Source of the DNA: Tolypocladium sp. Sup5 PDA-1
Lineage: Eukaryota; Ascomycota; Sordariomycetes; Hypocreales; Ophiocordycipitaceae
Direction of reading: 5' to 3'
Length of the DNA: 64,000 nt
Assembly (NCBI GenBank): GCA_000750105.3
Contig: JPHH03000004.1
Span: 372,001-436,000 of the forward strand
Part shown: positions 44,504 through 53,348 of the stretch, in pieces
How the letters are laid out: each line of letters starts with the position of its first letter
Numbering within the stretch: the stretch's first letter is position 1
The notes under the pieces: generated by a model
What the model saw: only the letters and a program-made list of their open reading frames with translations
What the model was told of the DNA's origin: nothing
The model's database searches: none
Made by a program: the position numbers and the translations under genes

Positions 44504-47083
44504 TTATAACACCTCGCCGATAATCTTGGCCGCCTCCCGATACGTCTGGAGTAGCTTCTCGCACTTCTCGCGCTCCTTCTTAACGCCGTCGTCTTCGTAC
44601 AGCAGCTCCTCGAACAGACTCTCCTTGTACAGCTCGCTGACGAGGCGGTTCTGCACCACGTCCTTGCAGTGGTTGACGAGGAGATGCATCACGGCCTTGG
44701 GCACCTGGTCGGCGATGGACTCGCGGACGATGTTGAAGTAGGACGAGATGAGGGCCCTGATGAGCTCCGTCTCCATGGCCTCGCGCTCTGTCATGGCTGG
44801 CTCGTTTGATTCTCCCTGTTGCGGTACATGGTAAGCATACATGGTGAATGATTGGGGTCGTTGAAGACTTACAAGGTGCGACGCCAGGCCGTAGCTCCTT
44901 CCAGTGGGATCATACTCATCGTCCCGAGATGGAGGCGGCCGCAGCGCCATCCTCTCCTCCCGACGCACGCTCTGGGCAAAGTTGGGCTCGGACGTCTGGC
45001 TGATGTGCCTGCTGCCACCCATGGAGTTCGACATGGAGTTTGATGAGAGCATGTTGGATGGGGGCATGCCATCCTTGCCGAAGAAATAGTTCAAAAACGT
45101 GTCTCGAGCACCTCCTAGTCCTTGGCCGTTCAGGCGGGACGGGGATTGTGGCCGAATGCCGTTGACAGCGGCAGCCAGGCTACCATGCGCATTCTCATGG
45201 ACAGCGGGGGACAAGCTCCGAGGAGGCTTTCCACCGTGCCTGCGCCCAACTCCGTCTACCTTCTCTGTGGCGACACCGTCCTCGCCATCCTCCGTCGGCT
45301 CTGCGCCGTTGGGACCGAGCTCCTTGAGGCGTCGCTTTTCCCGGCGCTCGCGTTCTTCTTGGATGATGCGCTTTCGTTCGCGCTCCTGTTTGGCGCTGAC
45401 AACATGGCTCATGGCAGCGGCGGCACCCAGGAAGTTGGGGTGGTTGGTGTTGATATAGGCGCGCTGGATCGAGATGAGAGACTCCACATAGGACGACGCC
45501 GGGCCTAGCCTCTCGCGTAATAGGTCTGAAACCGTCTCGATAAGCCTGCCTTGTAACCTGGGAAACCTGGAAAGCTCTGTTGAGCCACAGGTGTGGCAAA
45601 TCTTGATGAGCTCCTCGTAAACGAGCTCCACGCAGCGTTGGCTGGGGATTTCCAAGAGCTTGATCTGAGGCTTGACGAGGAGGTCAAAGGCCATTTCAGG
45701 CACAAAGAGACTGGGTCGCGGGCCAGTAGAGTTGCGGATAGCCGTCCGTATATCCAGTGCAGTGAGGTTGGAGGTGGGGTCGATGGTCTCGAGAGAGTTT
45801 CCAAAGACAGAGTTGAAGATGTAGTAGATGCGGGCACCACCACACAGCTCCTTGGTCGAGATCTCAGCAGAGGTACCATCGATTGACGAGATGAACGAGG
45901 TTGCGAATCGAGTCATCTGCTGCAGAATGAGAGAGCCGCGGTGCTCCTTGCCGCTGAAGTGCATGTCACCGTAGCTGGCGAGTTCTTGCTGGGTCTGGCC
46001 CATCAGCGTGTTGAGACGAGCCTTGATATCGGGCAGCCGGTCTCGGATGTGAGACATGAGCGTGGTGTTGAGCGTCTTGGCCAAGAAGTGGGTGCCGCAT
46101 CGGGTGGAGATGTTGCGATACGCAGGGTGATGCTTGAAAAAATCCATCTCGGCTTGCAGGGCCTCCTCCATGGGCTTGTTTCCCTGAATGTCCTGCTGCG
46201 ACCGGTTCACCACACCAATGAAACCGAGCTTCAGAGGGTATACACGGCCGGACAGAATGTCGAGGGCGTTTGTGCCGTGGTCCATCAAGTCGAGCTTGGT
46301 GAGGACGCCGATGGTCCTCCTGCCCAGCGGATCCACATGGCGGGCGAGCTTGAGAGCCTCAGAGTTGACAATGTCGACGTTGGCGGGAGAGACAGCGAGG
46401 ATGAGACTGTTGGGCTTGGCGATGTATTCGGAAATCAGGTTTCGCGTCTGCTTCTCGATGTCGGTGGGTTGATCGCCAATGGGGACCTGTACACAATGGT
46501 CAGCGCACGCAAGAGAGGCGCGGGACGAGCGGCCCGAGGCGCACCTTTGTCAAGCCTGGGAGATCGACCAGCGTCAGGTTCAGGACGTTGGGCGAGTAAA
46601 TCTTGAGGTTGATGGGCTGTCTGACGATGCCCTTGTTGTTGCCGGCGACCCTGGAGGTCTCGTTCTCGATCTCTCGCTTGACGTCGGAAAAGTCGTTGAA
46701 CCTTCGGTTCGGAATGTGGTGGAACTCTGCCCACTCGGAGCGTCGCGCGACAGCAGGCGATCTATAAGCGTCGAGGGACGAATCTGGCGCGTCATCGTCT
46801 TCGGGAACGTTGATGAGCTGGAGGATCAGAGGCCGTCGGGTGCAGATGCCGCTGCCTCGGGGCAGAAAGTCGCGGCCGACGATGTTTTCGAGAACGGAAG
46901 ATTTGCCAGCGGACTGAGATCCGACAACAACCTGCGAGGCGCGTGAGCTCAATTTGCACTGCCGACTTGCGAGATGCCACGTACGATCTGGGGCAGGTCG
47001 AGGGAGTCGCTGCCGATGGTGTTGAAGACCAGATCCTGCAGCTTGTTGACGGTGCTGAGGAGGTCCTCGCCGAGGGCAGCCAT
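44504..47083 (-). CDS. dnm1: Dynamin-related GTPase Dnm1 (mitochondrial/peroxisomal fission)
   Basis: Four exons: 47083-46985, 46931-46545, 46486-44873 and 44815-44504, giving 803 residues. The GTPase motifs are present: G1 GSQSAGKSS (about 36), G2 Thr in GICTRRP, G3 DLPG and G4 TKLD. The middle domain (NALDILSGRVYPLKLGFIGV, VNRSQQDIQGNK) follows the Dnm1/Drp1 form rather than Vps1. A long variable insert (about 510-690) has a charged coiled coil (KQERERKRIIQEERERREKR) and Ser/Asn-rich parts, in the place of insert B that contacts Mdv1-type adaptors. The last ~100 residues are the GTPase effector domain (ALISSYFNIVRESIADQVPK). The protein assembles into rings on mitochondria and peroxisomes. 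The last intron (57 bp) is in frame and stop-free. The start is divergent from cox19 over about 525 bp. Confidence 0.93.
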
Positions 47084-47608
47084 GACGACGAGGGACGGTC
47101 GAAACCACCGCTATGGAGGGTCGGCGCAAGAAGACGAAGACGCCCGCTGGCCAGGGGATGCAGGCAGGCTCACACAGGCACGCAGTCGAGGATTGCGCTG
47201 CGCGTCGTTGGCAATTTGATGCTGAGGCGCGGGTTGCTGGCGGGAGCCTCTGGAGGTGGACTTGGTTCACGTGTGGAGCGCATTGGAATCCTCTGCTCAG
47301 CGGCGCTTTTGGTGGTCGGTACTTGCGGGATGTACCTCCCGGCTACCCTTTCCTTGGTTTCGTGGCTCGCTCGCTCCTTCCCTTGATCCACCCGCGTCGC
47401 CCGCGTAACGCATTTTATGCACATGCAACCAAGGAAGCAGCCAAAGGGGGCCAGGGGGGCTGCGTTGTGTGGCGCATGACGCGTCAGCCACAGGTTACAT
47501 AACCATCGCCACTGTATCGAGGTTGCGACTCGGGAATCGAGAATTCGTGCTGGTTTTGGCCTTGCAGGCGACGAGTATCTGGCACGACCAGATGCACAGA
47601 TCAAAGTC
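47084..47608. promoter_or_regulatory. shared divergent promoter region, dnm1 / cox19
   Basis: 525 bp separate the two start codons. Both products act at mitochondria, so shared control is possible, but no specific element was identified. Confidence 0.55.
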
Positions 47609-48096
47609 ATGAGTACCTTTGGCAGCCCCGGGAAGCTGCCGTCGACGCGGCCTACTCCGTAAGTTGCTGACAACGACGGTGGCGGCATGCGCCTGAAGAG
47701 ATCTAACACCTGGTGCCAGGCCGCAACGTGGGAGCTTTCCGCTGGACCACGATGGTCAGTAAACGCCTGATCCCCGGGCCCTGAGCAATCCAGTACTAAA
47801 CGACCCCTAGGCGAATGCAGGCATGTCATGACCAACTATCTCGCGTGCATGAAAAAGGTCCGCGGCCTCAACGACGACGAGTGCCGCGATCTTGCAAAGT
47901 CATATCTCGCCTGCAGGATGGACCGGTAAGGCCACACGAAAAGAGCTGTCCAGGGACGGGCGCTGACCGGTGCACCAGGAACCTCATGGCCAAGGACGAG
48001 TTCAAAAACCTGGGCTTTGCCGAGACTCCAGCAAAACCCACCCAAGAGTCGGGGCCTGAGAAAGAGAAAGGCGTCAAGGGTGAGCTGCGGTGGTGA
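47609..48096 (+). CDS. cox19: Cytochrome c oxidase assembly protein Cox19
   Basis: Four short exons, 47609-47658, 47720-47754, 47811-47925 and 47979-48096, give 105 residues. The spliced start reads MSTFGSPGKLPSTRPTPPQR then GSFPLDHDGECRHVM, which is characteristic of Cox19. The twin CX9C motifs are CRHVMTNYLAC and CRDLAKSYLAC, followed by RMDRNLMAKDEFKNLGF. Cox19 folds as a helical hairpin after Mia40-driven oxidation in the intermembrane space and assists copper delivery to cytochrome c oxidase together with Cox11. Introns are 61, 56 and 53 bp. Each exon alone is too short to be seen as a gene. Another GTGAGC just before the stop could act as a donor, but the KGELRW end fits related proteins. 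Confidence 0.93.
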
Positions 48097-48464
48097 GACG
48101 ATCGGTTGTTGAGTTTGGGCACAGCCGGGCGGCAGAAAGATCCCAACAAATGTACCATATGTATCCAACACGCGACAGTCGTTGTAACAAAACCCATGTG
48201 CTCGATTGCTACTCGTTCGGAGTCGTGGTGATGCATGGAGTCGCCGCCGTCGGACGTGCGCCGCGTTGCCCAGCCAACCCCTGTCACGGGTCACCCTCGT
48301 TTGTGATTCGGTACAAAACTGCACGCCGCACGTACTACTGCCCAACGCCTCCACCAAGTCAAACAAGCCCAGCTCCGTCATCGCAGCCCATTGAACCATG
48401 CCCTCGACAACGTAGAATATCATCCTCTTACCTTTCAGCACGTTAGAGAGCTACAAGCAGCGCC
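48097..48464. other. tandem intergenic gap before LIM gene
   Basis: About 370 bp containing the cox19 3' end and the LIM gene promoter. Nothing specific was recognised. Confidence 0.6.
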
Positions 48465-50867
48465 ATGAGGAAGTCGGCCGACGCGAAGTCGCGCAAGGTG
48501 TCGCCGCCGTCGTCTTCATACATGTCAAACGACCAGTTCGGTACGACACGTGAAGAGGACCCCGTTCAAGGTTCAACGCTGACTCGCTTTGCCTCTGCAG
48601 CAAACTATCTATCCGACCTGCGGGCGAACCGCACGGCGCGCCCCGGGGGCGCCAGACCGCAGCCGAGTCAGCCGAGTCGTGCTGCCACGAGCCGTTGCAG
48701 CGTCGATGCCACGCCCCAAGCCGCGAGCCTCCCTGGACACCAGCGTACTTCATCGCAAACCCCAAGCATCGCTGCCCCCAGCATCTCATCCCGTTACTCT
48801 ACCGCGAGTGCCCGCGGCCGCGATTACTATCCGACAAAGCCGACCGTTCCCCTGAAGCCGTCCGACGTTGTGCCTACCGCCACCTACATGGAGCGTGGGC
48901 AGCGATGGATGGAAAAGGAGGAGGCCGTCTCTCTCCGCGACGCCATGGAGGAAATGGACGTTCGCAAAGCCGTGCAAGAGGCGCCCGACGATGAGACCCG
49001 AATATACACCGCTGCACTCAACGAAGCCGCGGAACTCGTCTGGCAACACGAGCGCGGCGGCAACGTCCCACGACAACCCGACGGGCCATATCGCTATACG
49101 CCGCATCTTAGAAAGAACAGCTATGCGCATGCCCGCACCGCCAGCATCGGAACGCACGGAGATGAGGTTGCCCCGAGTGGACTCGGCAGGGACATTGGCT
49201 CGCGCTCGGTCTCTTGCAGCTCGGCCGAAAGTGACAGCTCCTCGCAGGCACGTCGCCAGTCGACAGAGTCCAACCGGTCTACTTCTAGTACCAGCAGGAA
49301 ATCCAAGACATATGGGGGCATAGGTGCCGCCAATCGCCGCACAAGCCTTAAAAGGAACATCAGCGGAGAGGTCGAGCGCCCGTTCTCGGGTGATCAGATT
49401 TGGGAGGAGTCAGAGGCGCCGTCCGTAAACCACGTTGCCCCAGCTGGCAGGGCGTCGCCGGATAAGCTGAGCAGCAAGCCCCAGAATCCGATGAACCGGG
49501 TCCAATTCGGACCCCCGCGAGGGGGAGTGTTCTCTACAAAGCCTCTGAACCGGTTCGAAATACACCGCAACCCCCCGTCGCAGTCTCGCAACCCTCGGTA
49601 CACGACAAACTCTCCCTCACCAACGTCAACGCCTGAACTTCCAGTGGAGAGGAAGAACGGGATGGAGGTCCGCGGCGATGATATCCGGGCGGCCACCAGC
49701 AGGAGGCTCAAGGACCGCAGCTCCAAGCTCCCGGAGCCTACCGCCGTCAGCGACAGCCCCGGACGACCTATTGTAAGCTTTAATGCTAACTGGAAAGCCC
49801 CGGACGAGTCCACTGATGTCAACCCAGCCCAAACCTCGTCGTTCGACGACCGCGGCCAGTCAGGCCACCGATCTGTGGACATCCCTTTTATCACTGTGGC
49901 GGAGGACGATGGACCGCAACTACGGCAGACGCCACGCGCGGGTGTGCCATCAATCTTTGTAGCTGGGCCTGAGGATACGCCAAGGAGCTCAGTACCTACA
50001 ATCAACGTGCCAACCATCGCCGTGGATGAGGCGCCGGACAATAGCAGTGTTCCCGCTGTCGTGACACCCGACGACAAGCCGGCAAACAGAACGCGTCCGC
50101 TGCCGAACCCTGGAGCCCCCGGTTCTCACACCCGCAGAGTTCAGCGACCGCGAGGTCACTGGTCGCCTGCGCCGGGGGCCACGGGGCGTGTGACAGCGAC
50201 ATGCCACGAGTGTGGTTTCCCAATCGAAGGACGGTTCGTGGCACTGGCGGGATCCCCTGAGCGGTTCCATCCGCAATGCTTCAGCTGCTTCACTTGCGGG
50301 ACCAGCCTCGAGGCCATGGAGATCAGCCCCGAGCCAGACCACGTCCGAAGCCAGCGTGTTGAGAGGATCCGGCTTCGGGAGGAAGGGGAGCTGTTGGAGG
50401 AGTTGCCTGGCAAGACCATGGCGGAGGACGGAGACGACCGCCTTCGCTTCTATTGCCACCTGGACTGGCACGAATTCTTTGCGCCGCGTTGCAAGCACTG
50501 CAAGACGCCCATCCTCGGCGAGCACATCGTGGCACTCGGCCAGCACTGGCACTATGGCCACTTCTTCTGCGCCGAGTGCGGCGACCCGTTTGAGCATGGC
50601 ATGACGCACATCGAGAAGGACGGCTACGCGTGGTGCATCAACTGTCAGACGAAACGCACCGAGCGACGGGCACCCAAGTGTAAGAAATGCAAGGTGGCCG
50701 TCATCGGGCAGTACATTCAGGCACTGGGAGGCGAGTGGCACGAGCACTGCTTCCGCTGCGCTGAGTGCCAGGGGGGTTTCGACGATGGGCAAATCTTCCC
50801 CAAGGAGGTGCCAGGGGGGATGGTGGTTCTTTGCACGGCATGCCGAACACGGGAACTCAAGTCATGA
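48465..50867 (+). CDS. LIM-domain protein, paxillin-like
   Basis: Two exons, 48465-48540 and 48601-50867, give 780 residues. The 60-bp intron (GTACGA donor, GCTGAC branch, CTGCAG acceptor) is a multiple of three and stop-free; splicing restores MSNDQFANYLSDLRANRTAR. Residues about 60-550 are disordered, Ser/Pro/Arg-rich. Three LIM domains occupy about 556-775: CHEC..HPQCFSCFTC, CKHC..HYGHFFCAEC..CINC, and CKKC..HEHCFRCAEC..CTAC. The first has an inserted charged loop of ~40 residues. The C-terminal placement of the LIM domains and the disordered front resemble fungal Pxl1/paxillin proteins, which sit at sites of polarised growth and septation and link to Rho GTPase and actin control. No RhoGAP or other domain is present. 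Confidence 0.87.
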   Translation: MRKSADAKSRKVSPPSSSYMSNDQFGTTREEDPVQGSTLTRFASAANYLSDLRANRTARPGGARPQPSQPSRAATSRCSVDATPQAASLPGHQRTSSQTPSIAAPSISSRYSTASARGRDYYPTKPTVPLKPSDVVPTATYMERGQRWMEKEEAVSLRDAMEEMDVRKAVQEAPDDETRIYTAALNEAAELVWQHERGGNVPRQPDGPYRYTPHLRKNSYAHARTASIGTHGDEVAPSGLGRDIGSRSVSCSSAESDSSSQARRQSTESNRSTSSTSRKSKTYGGIGAANRRTSLKRNISGEVERPFSGDQIWEESEAPSVNHVAPAGRASPDKLSSKPQNPMNRVQFGPPRGGVFSTKPLNRFEIHRNPPSQSRNPRYTTNSPSPTSTPELPVERKNGMEVRGDDIRAATSRRLKDRSSKLPEPTAVSDSPGRPIVSFNANWKAPDESTDVNPAQTSSFDDRGQSGHRSVDIPFITVAEDDGPQLRQTPRAGVPSIFVAGPEDTPRSSVPTINVPTIAVDEAPDNSSVPAVVTPDDKPANRTRPLPNPGAPGSHTRRVQRPRGHWSPAPGATGRVTATCHECGFPIEGRFVALAGSPERFHPQCFSCFTCGTSLEAMEISPEPDHVRSQRVERIRLREEGELLEELPGKTMAEDGDDRLRFYCHLDWHEFFAPRCKHCKTPILGEHIVALGQHWHYGHFFCAECGDPFEHGMTHIEKDGYAWCINCQTKRTERRAPKCKKCKVAVIGQYIQALGGEWHEHCFRCAECQGGFDDGQIFPKEVPGGMVVLCTACRTRELKS

Positions 50868-51189
50868 TTTACGTGCATTTGAATAATGTTGGAATTACAT
50901 GTTGGCGTCTGGTAGGGTGAGGGTCGGTAGGATGACTATGGTGAAGTAATGTTCGGAGTCACGAAAGAGAGCGTTGCCACACTCACTTGTGCGATATGTT
51001 CTTGAGACATGAATGCAGTGGACGGACTCGAAGGACCTTGGTCGTGAGATTCGTCTGTAAAAATACCGGGAAATTGCGTCCGTCTCTCTTATCCTTCCGA
51101 TATACACAGCCTCGTGAGGCTGCCTTCGGTCACGCGAGAAAAAGCGCCGCCCTTGTAGTCCCGTTGCCTAACGCCTGTGCCCCGTCACC
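50868..51189. other. convergent 3' intergenic region
   Basis: About 320 bp between the stops of the LIM gene and the SUMO gene. Nothing specific was seen. Confidence 0.6.
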
Positions 51190-51583
51190 TTAAAACAAAC
51201 CGCCACCGACCTGCTCCTGGTGCACTTCGAGGCTGTCGCCGTCTGTCATCTCGAGCTGCAAGAGTAAGGAAGTGTTAGTGACCTATTCGTTATTGCCTCG
51301 TGTAGAGGAACGACTGGTTGCGACCAGAGCCGGGATGAATACGTACCGCGTCGGGAGTGTCGGTAGGCTGGACTCGCGTACCGTCGAAGAGGAACCGGAC
51401 GGAAGTGATGCTCTTGCCTTGGCGCTCGCAAAAGGCGTTCATGAGCTTCTCCAGCTTGGTGCTGCGCTTGATCTTGAAGAAGACCTCGTTGTTGTTATCG
51501 GTGACTTTGATGTTCAGGTGCTCGCTGTTGGCGGGAGCCTCCTGCTCGGTGGGGGACGTTCGTCCGTCGTTCTCGGCAGACAT
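51190..51583 (-). CDS. smt3: SUMO (Smt3) precursor
   Basis: Two exons, 51583-51347 and 51255-51190, with a 91-bp intron (GTACGT donor, TTGCAG acceptor), give 100 residues. A flexible N-tail (about 1-20) is followed by the ubiquitin-like fold: HLNIKVTDNNNEVFFKIKRS, KLEKLMNAFCERQGK, VRFLFDGTRVQPTDTP, and LEMTDGDSLEVHQEQVGG. The C-terminus is QVGG followed by GLF, so a SUMO protease would remove three residues to expose the Gly-Gly used for conjugation. SUMO modifies nuclear and cytoplasmic proteins through E1 Aos1-Uba2 and E2 Ubc9. The second exon carries the diglycine and is easily missed without splicing. Confidence 0.95.
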
Positions 51584-52136
51584 GGCGGGTGGTGTTTTTT
51601 GGGATCTGTTTGGTTCCGGTGGTGACAGGGAGAGTGCGCGGGTGGCTGGACCGGCGTGCGACGTGTGCGGGATGCGAAGCGCGAGGGCGAGGAGGCAGAG
51701 GTTGCAGGTGGTGAGTTTGAGGCGACGGACTTGGAGTTGGGTGAAGGCGGCAAAGGTGGAAGGCGGCGAGAGGTGGGGAGCGCGGCCCCTGATTGGCTGC
51801 CGAGGCGGAAAACGGAAGAACGTGCTAACGAGGACAGCACAACAGTGCGTTTACCAGCGCCAGATTCACTTCCAGGCAACCCTTGGAGCGGCAGTCGGGA
51901 GGCGAGCCAGTGAGCCTCAGGCAGTCAGTGTGCGTCGCTGTGCGCTGCACTAACAGCGGGTCATGAGGCTCTATCGCACTCCTCCAGGCCTGGCCTGGCG
52001 TACCTAGAGGGTACTCTCATGACATCAACATCCCGAGTTCCAACCCTGCGTTCCTCTCGTTTGCCGTGTATTGCGATTATCCTTGCTCTGGGAGTCGGGA
52101 AGCCACGGAGTCAATTAACACGGCAAGGAGTCAGCC
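51584..52136. promoter_or_regulatory. divergent promoter region, SUMO / cmc4
   Basis: About 550 bp separate the two starts. GC-rich beside the SUMO gene. No named element was recognised. Confidence 0.5.
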
Positions 52137-52585
52137 ATGGTCCGTCACCTGCGGGTTTCTTGTCTATGGAGACCTGTCCTGTATTACAATACTGACCGAG
52201 CGGGCAGTCACAGTCTTCACCAAAGAACGACGTAGAGGCAAAGCCGCCCTGCCATCCACGCGCAGTGAGTTTTCACCGCTTGATGTTCTCATTGGAGAAT
52301 TCATAACTGATGACCATGGAATCCAGTGCGCAATTCAAGGTATGGCTGCCTATGCAGAGGCGCCGCCAGCCACCATTGGTACTTGATTGCCATGCTGATC
52401 TAGAGCAACCAGACTGCTTGACGCGGAATAACTACGACGAGGCCAAGTGCCAGGGCGCGGTCCAGGCGCTTTACGAGTGCTGCGAAGCCTTCTATCAGCG
52501 CTACGGCGACGAGGCGACTAGCCCGAGCTGTCCCAAGCCGAACCTGCTGCGCCTAAAAATCAAGCAGCAAAAGGAGGGCAAATAA
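52137..52585 (+). CDS. cmc4: CX9C-motif protein Cmc4
   Basis: Four exons: 52137-52139, 52208-52264, 52327-52339 and 52413-52585, giving 81 residues. The spliced protein begins MSQSSPKNDVEAKPPCHPRA. The twin CX9C motifs are CHPRACAIQDC, split over three exons, and CQGAVQALYEC, with a later Cys in SPSCPKPNLLRLKI. That order and the PKP..LLRLK tail identify Cmc4, an intermembrane-space protein imported by Mia40. The first coding exon is only the ATG and the third only 13 nt. Donors are GTCCGT, GTGAGT and GTATGG; acceptors GGCAG, TCCAG and ACCAG. The first intron is the least certain because its donor is weak, but the frame just upstream of exon 2 has a TGA, so some upstream exon is needed. Confidence 0.85.
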
Positions 52586-53348
52586 GGGCTGTCGATACGA
52601 GCATGGTGGTCGGTGATGGTATGTGGTTCTCTTCGTAGCTGTGTCCGCCGGCATTGTGTAAACTCAGGCAACTGGTATGAAGAGGACCGAAATATTTTCT
52701 AGGCGATCATTGAGCGCGCGAGAGATCCGCATGGGACCTGAACAAGCATTGAAGGGTCTTGTTCCGAGACTCTAATATGAATGCCGATGACATTATGTTT
52801 GAAGAAGAGAAGAGAAGAAAAAGACGAGAAAAATTGCGCCCACCATATATCATCACCGTGGCGTACCGCTTTAGTGCATATCGTAGTACGCAAGTAACGC
52901 CCAGTGCTTGCCGCTCCCTGCGGCCCAGGTACCTTCCACGACAGGTACGCTCGCCCAGGCCTACGCGCCTGCGCGCCTAACAACCACTCTGCGCTAGCGC
53001 TGATATCCTTGCACCAAAGCTCGACCGCGCCAGTCCACCAGCAAAAACAGAGGTGCTGCACCTTGACATAACATATTCCATCTCCACGAACACCACCCGC
53101 GACAACGACGACTGCGACGGCCGAGGTCGATCGACGCAGCTGCGTGAGCACCAGCGACATCTGCTATCACGGGGGAGTCTGCGTTGACTGGTCGCGGGGC
53201 ATGCGGAAGACCTCCAAGCTTGTGCCAAAGTCAAGACTTTGACAGGCCAGCCTTGCTGGTCAGAGCTCGCTCAACGAAGCTCCTTGCGGCGCAACTCTGA
53301 CCGCTCGCCAGAAGCTTGTTTGCAAGCTTGTGCTCTCGAACGGGGGCG
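52586..53348. other. intergenic region before nuclear pore gene
   Basis: About 760 bp with no recognised gene; the cmc4 3' end and the nup84 promoter and leader should lie here. Confidence 0.6.

Noticed and set aside
44504..47083. Vps1 (vacuolar sorting dynamin) as the identity of the dynamin gene
   Set aside because: Segments such as NALDILSGRVYPLKLGFIGV and VNRSQQDIQGNK and the insert-B length fit Dnm1/Drp1 better than Vps1.
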